Shown here: positions 52,691 through 60,372 of the stretch, piece after piece
Position numbering within the stretch: position 1 is the first letter of the stretch
How the letters are laid out: each line of letters begins with the position of its first letter
NCBI GenBank assembly: GCA_000719025.1
Contig: JODP01000011.1
Coordinates: 185,831 to 249,830 of the forward strand
Source: Kineosporia aurantiaca JCM 3230
Lineage (GTDB): Bacteria; Actinomycetota; Actinomycetes; Actinomycetales; Kineosporiaceae
Length of the DNA stretch: 64,000 nucleotides
Reading direction: 5' to 3'
Notes under the pieces: model-generated
Told to the model about the DNA's origin: nothing
Database searches by the model: none
Seen by the model: the letters and a program-made list of their open reading frames with translations, nothing else
Position numbers and translations under genes: made by a program

Positions 52691-54361
52691 TCACGACCGG
52701 AAGCGCCCCACCAGGTTCTGCAGGTTGACCGACAGCGTCGCCAGTTCCTGGGCCGCTCGCTGCGCATCGGCGATGCCGCTGCTGGAAGCCTGCGCCACCT
52801 CGGCGACGGACTGTACGTCGTGCGCGATGCTGGCCGATCCGTTGGCGGCCTCGCCGATGGTGCGGGCGATCTCGTTGGTCGTGGCGGTCTGCTCCTCGAC
52901 CGCCGAGGCGATCGTGGTCTGGAAGGAGTTGATGTCCTCGATGGTCTCGGTAATCCGCTGAATCGCGGTGACCGCCGCCTGGGTGTCGGCCTGGATCGCC
53001 TCGACCCGGTGCGAGATGTCCTCGGTGGCCCGGCCGGTCTCCTGAGCCAGTTGCTTGACCTCCTCGGCGACCACCGCGAAGCCCTTGCCGGCCTCGCCCG
53101 CCCGGGCGGCCTCGATCGTGGCGTTCAGGGCCAGCAGGTTGGTCTGCTCGGCGATCGTGGTGATCGCCTTGACCACGTTGCCGATCTCGGTGCTGGAGGC
53201 CCCCAGCTTGGTCACGGTCTCCCCGGCCCGGGCGGCCTCGGACACCGCGGACCCGGCCACGCGCACCGCCTCGGAGGAGGACTGGGCGATCTCCCGAATG
53301 CTGGCGGACATCTCCTCGGTGCCGGCCGCAACGGTCTGGACGTTGCCGGAGACCTCGGAGGAGGTGGCGCCCAGGGCGTTCGCCTGGGACGCGGCCTGCT
53401 GCGAGTTCGTGGCGACCTGGGCGGACACGGCCGACAGTTCCTCGGCGCTCCCGGCCAGGGTCGTGGAGGTGTCACCGATCTCCCGCATCGCCTCGCGCAG
53501 GGACGCCTGGGCCGCGCTGAGCGAGCGGGCCATCTGACCGACCTCGTCCCGGCTGTCGACCAGGGCGGGGTAGGACAGGTCACCGCCCGCCAAGGCATCC
53601 AGCGCGTCCCGGATCCGGGCCACCGAGGTGGAGATGAGCCGGGCGATCCAGTAACCGAACACGATCAGCAGCAGGGCTCCGACCACGGTGAAGATCCAGA
53701 TGGTGCGGACCGCGGAGTTCGCGGTGGACTTGCCCTTGGCCACCGCCGCCGTCATCTCCTTGGCGTACAGATCGGCCAGCCCGTTGGTCTTGGCCAGGGC
53801 CTGGTCGGCGACCGGGGAGAAGTCCGCGCTCACCCGGTCGCCCAGCTCGCGGTACTGCGCCCCGGACAGAAGCGCGGTGCTCTCGGTCAACGGGGCGAGC
53901 TCCTTGTCGTAGATCGACTGCATCTGGGTCACCAGACTGAGGCCGTCGTCGATCAGCTGTTTCTGCGCGGGCGTCGGGGCCTGCTGGTTCAAGGTGTTGA
54001 GCGCATCGGTCACGGTCTTGGCGTTCTTCGCCATACCGGCCTTGGCGACCTCTACGTCTGCCTCACGGTAGGCCAGCGCCGTCTGTAGTACGAACCTCCG
54101 GTAGCGGGCCAGGGAGGTACCGGCGTCCTTGGACAGGCTCACCTGATTCGCAGTCTCCACCCCGGTCAGCTCGGCCTGCTGCTGGACGTTGCCCACCGCG
54201 GTGTGCCCGATGAAGCCCACCGCCACGGTCAGGAGCAGCGCTGCGGCCACCAGGGTCAGGATCTTCGCGCTCAGGCGAAGATCGCTGAACAGCTGACGAG
54301 GGGAAGTTCCGCGCCTGGCCGTCGAACGGCTCGGAGCGGGAAATGTGGTCAGCGCGGTCAA
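52691..54361 (-). CDS. Methyl-accepting chemotaxis protein
   Basis: A 556-aa chemoreceptor: first membrane span (ILTLVAAALLLTVAVGFIG), a four-helix-bundle ligand domain, second span (IWIFTVVGALLLIVFGYWIA), HAMP region, and a long signalling coiled coil with the conserved tip EIGNVVKAITTIAEQTNLLALNA..., GKGFAVVAEEVKQLA. It binds CheW/CheA to control motility. TTG start with AAGGAGG 6 bases upstream; the nominal longer ATG frame lacks support. Confidence 0.93.
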   Translation of the reverse strand: MTALTTFPAPSRSTARRGTSPRQLFSDLRLSAKILTLVAAALLLTVAVGFIGHTAVGNVQQQAELTGVETANQVSLSKDAGTSLARYRRFVLQTALAYREADVEVAKAGMAKNAKTVTDALNTLNQQAPTPAQKQLIDDGLSLVTQMQSIYDKELAPLTESTALLSGAQYRELGDRVSADFSPVADQALAKTNGLADLYAKEMTAAVAKGKSTANSAVRTIWIFTVVGALLLIVFGYWIARLISTSVARIRDALDALAGGDLSYPALVDSRDEVGQMARSLSAAQASLREAMREIGDTSTTLAGSAEELSAVSAQVATNSQQAASQANALGATSSEVSGNVQTVAAGTEEMSASIREIAQSSSEAVRVAGSAVSEAARAGETVTKLGASSTEIGNVVKAITTIAEQTNLLALNATIEAARAGEAGKGFAVVAEEVKQLAQETGRATEDISHRVEAIQADTQAAVTAIQRITETIEDINSFQTTIASAVEEQTATTNEIARTIGEAANGSASIAHDVQSVAEVAQASSSGIADAQRAAQELATLSVNLQNLVGRFRS

Positions 54362-54656
54362 CCTGTGCCTCCTTGTGAACCTGCCGGTAACTGCTGGCCC
54401 GCAGTTCTCTCCCGGCAATGCAGCCCTGCAGGCGTCATCGACCAGCACGGCCCGGGCCCTGGGCATCATGCCTTGTGACGTGCGTCACATATTGGATTGA
54501 GGTTTCGGGACGGCCCGGGCAGAACGGAACGAGCAAGGCGCCTCGCGGACCTATCCACAACGATTCCCCAGGGAAAACCCAGTCTGGGAACGGAGTGTTT
54601 GAACCCTGCAGCAAACACAGGCTCGTGAGGGCGTCCTGAGGAGGAGACCGGCACCC

Positions 54657-56057
54657 GTGGCGACGATCAGCTCCGACCACGCTGTTCTGCGCCTTTCGCA
54701 GAAGCGTCCGCCGTTCTGGTGGCGCGACGCCGTCGGCACCCTGACCTGGGCCAGCGGCGTGATCGTGGTCGCCCTCTGGCTCGCGGACGGCCAGATCCAG
54801 GCGCTGTCCGGGGGCTGGGCGTCCGGCCTCACCAGCGCCGGTCGCCTGACCGGCCTGATCTCGGCGGACCTGCTCCTCGTCCAGGTCCTGCTGATGGCCC
54901 GGATCCCGATGGTCGAAAAGGTCTACGGCCAGGACGAACTGGCCCGCCGACACCGGCTGGTCGGATTCACCTCGTTCAACCTGATGCTCGTTCACATCGT
55001 CCTGATCACCCTTGGATACGCGAGTCAGGACGGGAAGAACCCGTTCTCCGAGCTGTGGAACCTGGTGGTCGACTACCCCGGCATCCTGCTCTCGGTGGCC
55101 GGCACCCTCCTACTGGTGCTGGTGACGTTCACCAGCATCAAGAAGGCGCGCAGAAAGCTCCGGTACGAGTCCTGGCATCTCCTGCACCTGTACGCGTATC
55201 TGGGCGTGGGCCTGGCTCTGCCGCATCAGTTGTGGAGCGGCCAGGAGTTCCTCGAGCACCGGATCGCCACCGTGTACTGGTGGGCGCTCTGGATCGCGGC
55301 CGCCGGAGCCGTGCTGATCTGGAGGATCGGCATGCCGGTCTACCTCACGCTGCGGCACGACCTTCGGGTCGGGTTGGTGGTGCGGGAAAGCCCGGACACG
55401 GTGTCGGTATGGATGACGGGACGACGCCTCGATCGGCTGAGGGCCGGGGCCGGCCAGTTCTTCATCTGGCGCTTCCTGTCCGGCCCGGGCTGGACCCGCG
55501 GACACCCCTATTCGCTGTCCGCGGCTCCGACCGCAACCCATCTGAGGATCACGGTCAAGGACCTGGGCGACGAGAGCCGGCTCCTGGCCGGTCTTCAGCC
55601 CGGAACCCGGGTGGCGATCGAAGGACCTTACGGGCGCCTGCACTCCGGAGTCCGCACCCGTCGCAAGGTCACCCTGCTGGCCGGCGGCATCGGGATCACG
55701 CCGATGCGGGCCCTGCTCGAGGAACTGCCTCAGGACCAGGGCGACATCACCCTGATCTATCGCAGCCGCGACGAGAACGACCTCATCTTCGCCCGCGAGC
55801 TGGGGGAGCTGGCCGCCAGCAGAGGCGCCACGGTCTTCTTCGCGACCGGCGCGCGGATCCCGGGCCGCACCTCCTGGCTCCCGCTGGATGCGGCTCACCT
55901 GTCCGACGCGGACGGCCTGCGCCAGCTCGTGCCCGACGTCGCTGATCAGGACGTCTACATCTGTGGAGCGCCCGGATGGATGGACGCCGCCGAGGCCGCC
56001 GCCCGGGCGGCCGGAGTGCCGGCCGACCGCATCCACGTCGAACGCTTCAGCTGGTAG
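54657..56057 (+). CDS. Ferric-reductase-like flavin oxidoreductase
   Basis: A 466-aa protein: five to six membrane spans with paired heme-ligand His candidates (LARRHRLVGF, MLVHIVL, SWHLLHLYAYLG, GLALPHQLW), then an FNR-type domain with FAD motif RGHPYSLSAAP, ITVKDLG and the NAD(P) loop LAGGIGITPMRALLEEL and ICGAPGWMD. It passes electrons from NAD(P)H through FAD and heme across the membrane. The two downstream flavin genes are likely partners. Confidence 0.9.
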   Translation: MATISSDHAVLRLSQKRPPFWWRDAVGTLTWASGVIVVALWLADGQIQALSGGWASGLTSAGRLTGLISADLLLVQVLLMARIPMVEKVYGQDELARRHRLVGFTSFNLMLVHIVLITLGYASQDGKNPFSELWNLVVDYPGILLSVAGTLLLVLVTFTSIKKARRKLRYESWHLLHLYAYLGVGLALPHQLWSGQEFLEHRIATVYWWALWIAAAGAVLIWRIGMPVYLTLRHDLRVGLVVRESPDTVSVWMTGRRLDRLRAGAGQFFIWRFLSGPGWTRGHPYSLSAAPTATHLRITVKDLGDESRLLAGLQPGTRVAIEGPYGRLHSGVRTRRKVTLLAGGIGITPMRALLEELPQDQGDITLIYRSRDENDLIFARELGELAASRGATVFFATGARIPGRTSWLPLDAAHLSDADGLRQLVPDVADQDVYICGAPGWMDAAEAAARAAGVPADRIHVERFSW

Positions 56058-56095
56058 CGCCTCCTTCCACCGGACCTCAAGGAGCTCGAAAGTCC

Positions 56096-56530
56096 ATGCG
56101 CCGCATCACGTTGGCCATTGTGGGAACGATCAGTGGGCTGATCCTGCTGTTCAGCTACCACACCAGCACGAACTCGCCGGGTGGCCAAGCCACGACCGCG
56201 GGCGGCTCGACCGAGGACACCGGCACGACGTCCTCCAATGCCTCCACCGCAGGCGCCTCGACCTACACCGGAGACGAGGCCAACACCCAGTGGGGCATCG
56301 TCGAGGTCCAGATCACGGTGGCCAACGGCAAGATCACCAAGTCGGAGGCCGTCGAGGCCCCCTCGGGCAACCCCCGCGACCAGGAGATCAACGCGTACGC
56401 CGTGCCCCAGCTCAACTCCGAGGCGGTAGCCGCCCAGAGCAGCAGTATCGACGCCGTTTCGGGAGCCACCGTGACCAGCGACGGCTACATCCAGTCGCTG
56501 CAGTCGGCGATCGACAAGGCAAATTTGTGA
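56096..56530 (+). CDS. FMN-binding domain protein, membrane anchored
   Basis: A 144-aa protein with an N-terminal anchor or signal (RRITLAIVGTISGLILLFSY), a Ser/Thr-rich linker and the covalent-FMN motif DAVSGATVTSDGYIQSLQSA. It likely receives electrons outside the membrane from the upstream reductase. AAGGAG lies upstream of the ATG. It overlaps apbE by 4 bases (GTGA). Confidence 0.88.
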   Translation: MRRITLAIVGTISGLILLFSYHTSTNSPGGQATTAGGSTEDTGTTSSNASTAGASTYTGDEANTQWGIVEVQITVANGKITKSEAVEAPSGNPRDQEINAYAVPQLNSEAVAAQSSSIDAVSGATVTSDGYIQSLQSAIDKANL

Positions 56531-57360
56531 CGCTGATGGGCACCGACACGGCTTCGCTGCCCCGGTTCACCGGTGCGGTCCCGCTCGCCGACCAGCCCCG
56601 GACCGCCTTCGTCCGGCAGATCATGGGGTTGCCGATCAGCCTGCACATCCGCGGCCCGCAAGCCCGTTCGCCCCAGGTCGTTCGGGCCGGGGAGCAGTTC
56701 TTCGCCGACCTGGTCTCCGCTGACCGGCTTTTCAGCACCTGGAAGCCCGAAAGCCAGGTGAGCCGGATTCGCCGGGGTCTTCTGCGTCTTCAGGATGCCG
56801 ATCCCCGTGTCCAACGGGCCGCCGCCCTGGGCGAGGAGGCCGGCGTCCGTACCCATGGCGCCTTCACCGCCTGGCTACCGGACGACCACGGCGAAAGCAG
56901 GTTCGATCCGACCGGTCTGGTCAAGGGCTGGGTGGTGGGCGAGGCCTTCGCTGCTCTCAACGAACGACTGGGCAGCCTCGGTGATCACGACGTCCTGGTC
57001 TCGGCGGGCGGCGATGTCGCGGTGACCTGCACCCGGACGGACACGCCGGACTGGAAGATCGCCATCGAGGACCCGCGCGACCGCACCCGCACTCTGCTGA
57101 CCATCCCGTTGCGCACCGGTGCCGTAGCCACCTCCGGAACCGCCGCTCGCGGTCGTCACATCATTGATCCGCGCACCGGTTCTTGGGCCCAGGAACTGCT
57201 TTCGGCGACGGTCATCGGCCCGGACCTGCTTTGGACCGATGTCTACGCCACCGCGGCGTTCGTGCTCGGCCACCGAGCCGGCGCCTGGATTGAGACCGTT
57301 GCAGATCACGCCGCTGTGCTGGTGGACGCAGACGGCGGGGTTGCGGTTTTCGGTGGATGA
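56527..57360 (+). CDS. apbE: FAD:protein FMN transferase
   Basis: A 277-aa ApbE-family flavin transferase: DLVSADRLFSTWKPESQVSRI, FDPTGLVKGWVVG, VSAGGDVAV, AVATSGTAARGRHIIDPRTG, and the metal-site Thr/Asp in LLWTDVYATAAF. It attaches FMN from FAD to the Thr of FMN-binding domains and so matures the upstream protein and perhaps the one at 38194. It has no signal peptide. GTG start overlapping the upstream stop. Confidence 0.92.
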   Translation: MTLMGTDTASLPRFTGAVPLADQPRTAFVRQIMGLPISLHIRGPQARSPQVVRAGEQFFADLVSADRLFSTWKPESQVSRIRRGLLRLQDADPRVQRAAALGEEAGVRTHGAFTAWLPDDHGESRFDPTGLVKGWVVGEAFAALNERLGSLGDHDVLVSAGGDVAVTCTRTDTPDWKIAIEDPRDRTRTLLTIPLRTGAVATSGTAARGRHIIDPRTGSWAQELLSATVIGPDLLWTDVYATAAFVLGHRAGAWIETVADHAAVLVDADGGVAVFGG

Positions 57361-57399
57361 GCCTCTAGGCCGTCGCTAGAGGGACGATGGTTCGCTCCA

Positions 57400-58047
57400 C
57401 TAGCGGGTCCGGGTGAAGGTCAGGTGCGTGACGCCGCTGGGGGAGGCCACGGACTCGACGGCGAAGCGCTCTTCCAGGGATTCCAGCCCGTCCCAGAGCC
57501 GTTCGCCCCGGCCGAGGACGATCGGCGCGAGCACCACGTGCAGGTGGTCGATCAGGTCGGCGGCCAAGAACTGGCGGACGGTGGCCGCTCCGCCGCCGAT
57601 CCGCACGTCCAGGCCGTCGGCGGCCTCGCGGGCCTGGGCCAGGGCCTCGGCCGGCTCGGCATCGATGAAGTGGAAGGTGGTGCCACCCTTCATCTCGATC
57701 GAAGGGCGCGGGTGGTGGGTGAGCACGAACACCGGGGTGTGGAACACCGGGTCATCGCCCCACCAGCCCTTCCATTCCTCGTCGGTCCACGGGCCACGCT
57801 GCGGGCCGAACTTGTTGCGCCCCATGATCTCGGCGCCGATCCCCGGCCCCCAGTTGCTCGCGAACGCCTCGTCGACGCCGTGACTGCCGGCGTTCTGCCC
57901 GTGCATCGACTGGAAGGTCTGGGTACCGAAGAACCACTCCATCAGCCGGCCCTGGGCATGGCCGAAGGGACTTTCCAGCGTCTGCCCCTCACCGGCGGCG
58001 AAGCCGTCCAAGGAGACGGTGAAGTTGTGCACGCGAACCTGTGACAT
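57400..58047 (-). CDS. Dihydrofolate reductase-family protein (RibD C-terminal fold)
   Basis: A 215-aa protein with HNFTVSLDGFAAGEGQ at the N-terminus, GAEIMGRNKFGP, and RIGGGAATVRQFLAADLIDHLHVVLAPIVLGRG; typical of DHFR-like reductases of unknown substrate. The ATG at 58047 has GGAGGG 5 bases upstream. Confidence 0.9.
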   Translation of the reverse strand: MSQVRVHNFTVSLDGFAAGEGQTLESPFGHAQGRLMEWFFGTQTFQSMHGQNAGSHGVDEAFASNWGPGIGAEIMGRNKFGPQRGPWTDEEWKGWWGDDPVFHTPVFVLTHHPRPSIEMKGGTTFHFIDAEPAEALAQAREAADGLDVRIGGGAATVRQFLAADLIDHLHVVLAPIVLGRGERLWDGLESLEERFAVESVASPSGVTHLTFTRTR

Positions 58048-58127
58048 CGATGCCCTCCAGGATGAAGACCGGCGGTTCACCCTAGCCTCGATCGCCCGCG
58101 GGCCGGGTGAACTGCCAGACTTCGACG

Positions 58128-58526
58128 ATGGTCCGTCTGGTGCTGATCAATGGGGCTCCGAGCAGTGGGAAGTCGACGCTGGGGCGGCTGTACAGCGAGG
58201 AACCACCCCTTGGACGGCTGGACTTCGTTCTGGAGCTGGAAGCGGTGGCCGGTGAGGTGGGGGCGCAGTTCGTGGAGATCGCTCTGGTGTCCGACCCGGA
58301 TGATGCCGTTGCCCGGTTCACCCGCCGGGCGGCCGAACCGGAGAACGACGAGCATCGAGCGGCGACCGCGCTTCAGGAGCGAAGCGGTGGAACAAAGGGA
58401 CTGGTCGAAATGCATTCACGGCTCATGAAAGTGGTCGAGGCGCGCCCGGCTACGCGACTGGTTGTGACTGTGGAGGGTGAGATCGCGGCTACTTATCGGA
58501 GCCTGCTCCAGCAGATCGACCGCTGA
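58128..58526 (+). CDS. P-loop kinase-like protein
   Basis: A 132-aa protein with Walker A NGAPSSGKSTLGR at residues 8-20, reminiscent of chloramphenicol-phosphotransferase-like P-loop kinases. It is much shorter than that family (about 180 aa), and the middle region lacks the usual catalytic part, so it may be an internally deleted or minimal version. Confidence 0.6.
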   Translation: MVRLVLINGAPSSGKSTLGRLYSEEPPLGRLDFVLELEAVAGEVGAQFVEIALVSDPDDAVARFTRRAAEPENDEHRAATALQERSGGTKGLVEMHSRLMKVVEARPATRLVVTVEGEIAATYRSLLQQIDR

Positions 58527-58534
58527 AGGAAACC

Positions 58535-59050
58535 TTACGGGCAGGCGGTGCCGACCGGCATGGAGCGGGTCTGCTGCTTCCCGTCGGCCTTGACCACCAG
58601 GGGCACGCACTGCGGTTCATCGACGGAGAAGCCGCCGGGATAGACGAGCCAATCAGCGCCGCCCTTCGCCGGGCAGGCGGGGATCTGCAACGTGCTCGCC
58701 CACGGCAGTGGCTGGTTCCCCCATCGGATCCCGACGCGTCCCCTGACGGTCAGCGTCGATTCCTGCTCGGCCCGCACCATCAGACCGGTCTTCGCGAAGA
58801 GCCGGTATTGGTCACCGCCCTGGCTGACCTGTAACTGCCGGTCCTCGACGGCCACGGCGCTGAGCACCTCGGCGTAGCCGCTCGGGAGAGTTTCGGGGGC
58901 CTCGATGGAGGCGGCGCAGTCGAGGGTAACGATGCTGCTGGGGGAGGGGGTGGGGACTGGATTGGGGGCGACCCCGGAGCTGCCGCTACTGCATGCGGAG
59001 AGGGCGACTGCCAGTGCGGCCGTCGCCATCATCGGCTTTCTCCGGATCAC
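58535..59050 (-). CDS. Hypothetical lipoprotein
   Basis: A 171-aa protein with a lipoprotein signal (MMATAALAVALSAC, lipobox), a Ser/Pro linker and a beta-rich domain with Cys in TLDCAAS, IPACPAK, EPQCVPL and GTACP. It is attached to the outer face of the membrane. No family recognised. Confidence 0.7.
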   Translation of the reverse strand: MIRRKPMMATAALAVALSACSSGSSGVAPNPVPTPSPSSIVTLDCAASIEAPETLPSGYAEVLSAVAVEDRQLQVSQGGDQYRLFAKTGLMVRAEQESTLTVRGRVGIRWGNQPLPWASTLQIPACPAKGGADWLVYPGGFSVDEPQCVPLVVKADGKQQTRSMPVGTACP

Positions 59051-59057
59051 TCGCCCA

Positions 59058-59600
59058 TCATGCTCCGTCGGGGCCGGTCTGCGAGCGATTGTGCAGGTGG
59101 GCGGCGACCCGGGCCCGATTTCCGCAGATCTGGCTGTCGCACCACCGGCGGGACTTCCGGCCCGAAGCGAACACCCGCAGGCAGTTGCTGCCGTCGCAGC
59201 GGCGCAGTTCTCTGAGTGCAGGGCTGAGCAGGAGGTCCACCAGCGCGCGACCCACCAGATGGGATGCCCCGGTCAGGGCGTCGCCGTCCCCAGTGACGTG
59301 TGTTCCGTTGAGGCGCAAAGAGAACGGGGCAGCCTGAAGTCCGGGACCCGCGGCACGGTCCAGTTCTTCCGGGGAAGGCGTCTGACCATCGGCGAACCGG
59401 TGCAGGACGAGCTGGGTCGCATCGCGCTGAGCCCGCAGTTCGTCGACCGCGGCTTCGGCCAACTGGGGTGCGAACTCCGCCAGCACGGGCCAGGACCCGG
59501 CCCAGGCGGCGAACTGCTCGACGTTCGCGATCCGGTCCCGGCCGGATGAGGACCGGGTGTTCGCGAAGGCAATGGCCAGCGGATCGGGGTTGGGGCTCAC
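59058..59600 (-). CDS. CGNR zinc-finger regulator (ABATE domain)
   Basis: A 180-aa protein. An N-terminal ABATE-type domain (ANTRSSSGRDRI) is followed by the zinc finger LRRCDGSNCLRVFASGRKS...CDSQICGNRARVAAH; the CGNR tetrad is intact. Such proteins are considered transcription regulators. GTG start. A 7-bp inverted repeat lies just upstream in the divergent gap. Confidence 0.87.
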   Translation of the reverse strand: MSPNPDPLAIAFANTRSSSGRDRIANVEQFAAWAGSWPVLAEFAPQLAEAAVDELRAQRDATQLVLHRFADGQTPSPEELDRAAGPGLQAAPFSLRLNGTHVTGDGDALTGASHLVGRALVDLLLSPALRELRRCDGSNCLRVFASGRKSRRWCDSQICGNRARVAAHLHNRSQTGPDGA

Positions 59601-59616
59601 GGCATCACCCTAACCG

Positions 59617-59638
59617 ACTAATGCCTTGACCCATTAGT
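59617..59638. promoter_or_regulatory. Inverted repeat between CGNR gene and divergent gene
   Basis: Arms ACTAATG and CATTAGT around 8 bases, 17 bases upstream of the CGNR start and 24 upstream of the divergent gene. Probable operator, perhaps for the CGNR protein. Confidence 0.5.
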
Positions 59639-59661
59639 TAGGACGCTGCCAAGGTACCGAC

Positions 59662-60372
59662 ATGGTCACCGTGTCGCATGAGGTGCCGGCCCAGACGGAA
59701 GCGCGTCTGCGGGCCGTGTTCCGGAGGTCCACCGTCGATTGGCTGCCGGGATGGTGGACGTTCGCGGAAGAGGCGGGCGCGGTTGATCGGCAGGACCGAA
59801 TTGCCGAGATTCACGACGAGGGGCGGGTCAGCGCACTCGTGCCGGCGACCGGCCGGGAGGAGCGGTTCGGCGTCTTTCGTGTTGTTCTCCCAGCCGGCGC
59901 CGACGACAGCGGATTCGTCGGCTGGCTGGCCACTCGGGTCAAGGCGGCCACCGGTAGCGGACTGTTCGTCATCTGCGGTCAGAATGCCCGGCGGGGAGGA
60001 ATCTTCGATTTCTACGGCGTGCCCGAAGCCGTGGTTGCCGAGGTCCGGGAGTTCCTGGCGCCGAGCCGACCGAGGGACGGCCTGGATGGGGTGGTCATGA
60101 GGATGGCCGCGGAAGCGGGCGGCGACGGGACGGTCTACTGCTTCTCACAGAGCGGTGAGTCCATCAGCGCGCGCTACGGGGGCGGTCCGGTGGTCGAGGG
60201 CTGGCTCGTGGGCACCCTCGATCCTGCGTCATCAACGGCTCGTCTTCAGTATCTCCAGACGGACCGGGGCGGAATAGCATCCAGCGGTGAGCTGATGAGC
60301 GAGATCGGCCGCAGGCCTGACGGCCGGTGGTACCTGATCGGTGGGATCCACCTCGAAGAGATGGAACTTTAG
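59662..60372 (+). CDS. Two-domain hypothetical protein (DUF6196-like)
   Basis: A 236-aa protein. Residues 1-130 resemble DUF6196-type proteins (QTEARLRAVFRRSTVDWLPGWW, FVGWLATRVK, FVICGQNARRGGIFDFYGVP). Residues 145-236 (TVYCFSQSGESISARYGGGPVVEGWLVG...) resemble small proteins often mislabelled 'N-acetylglutamate synthase'. The pairing of the two in one chain is unusual. The 3' end overlaps the convergent STAND gene by 4 bases. Domain assignments are from memory of the families. Confidence 0.65.
   Translation: MVTVSHEVPAQTEARLRAVFRRSTVDWLPGWWTFAEEAGAVDRQDRIAEIHDEGRVSALVPATGREERFGVFRVVLPAGADDSGFVGWLATRVKAATGSGLFVICGQNARRGGIFDFYGVPEAVVAEVREFLAPSRPRDGLDGVVMRMAAEAGGDGTVYCFSQSGESISARYGGGPVVEGWLVGTLDPASSTARLQYLQTDRGGIASSGELMSEIGRRPDGRWYLIGGIHLEEMEL

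Noticed and set aside
52067..54088. 673-aa plus-strand frame
   Set aside because: Shadow of the VanW and chemoreceptor genes; repetitive Gly/Asp/Leu composition without domains.
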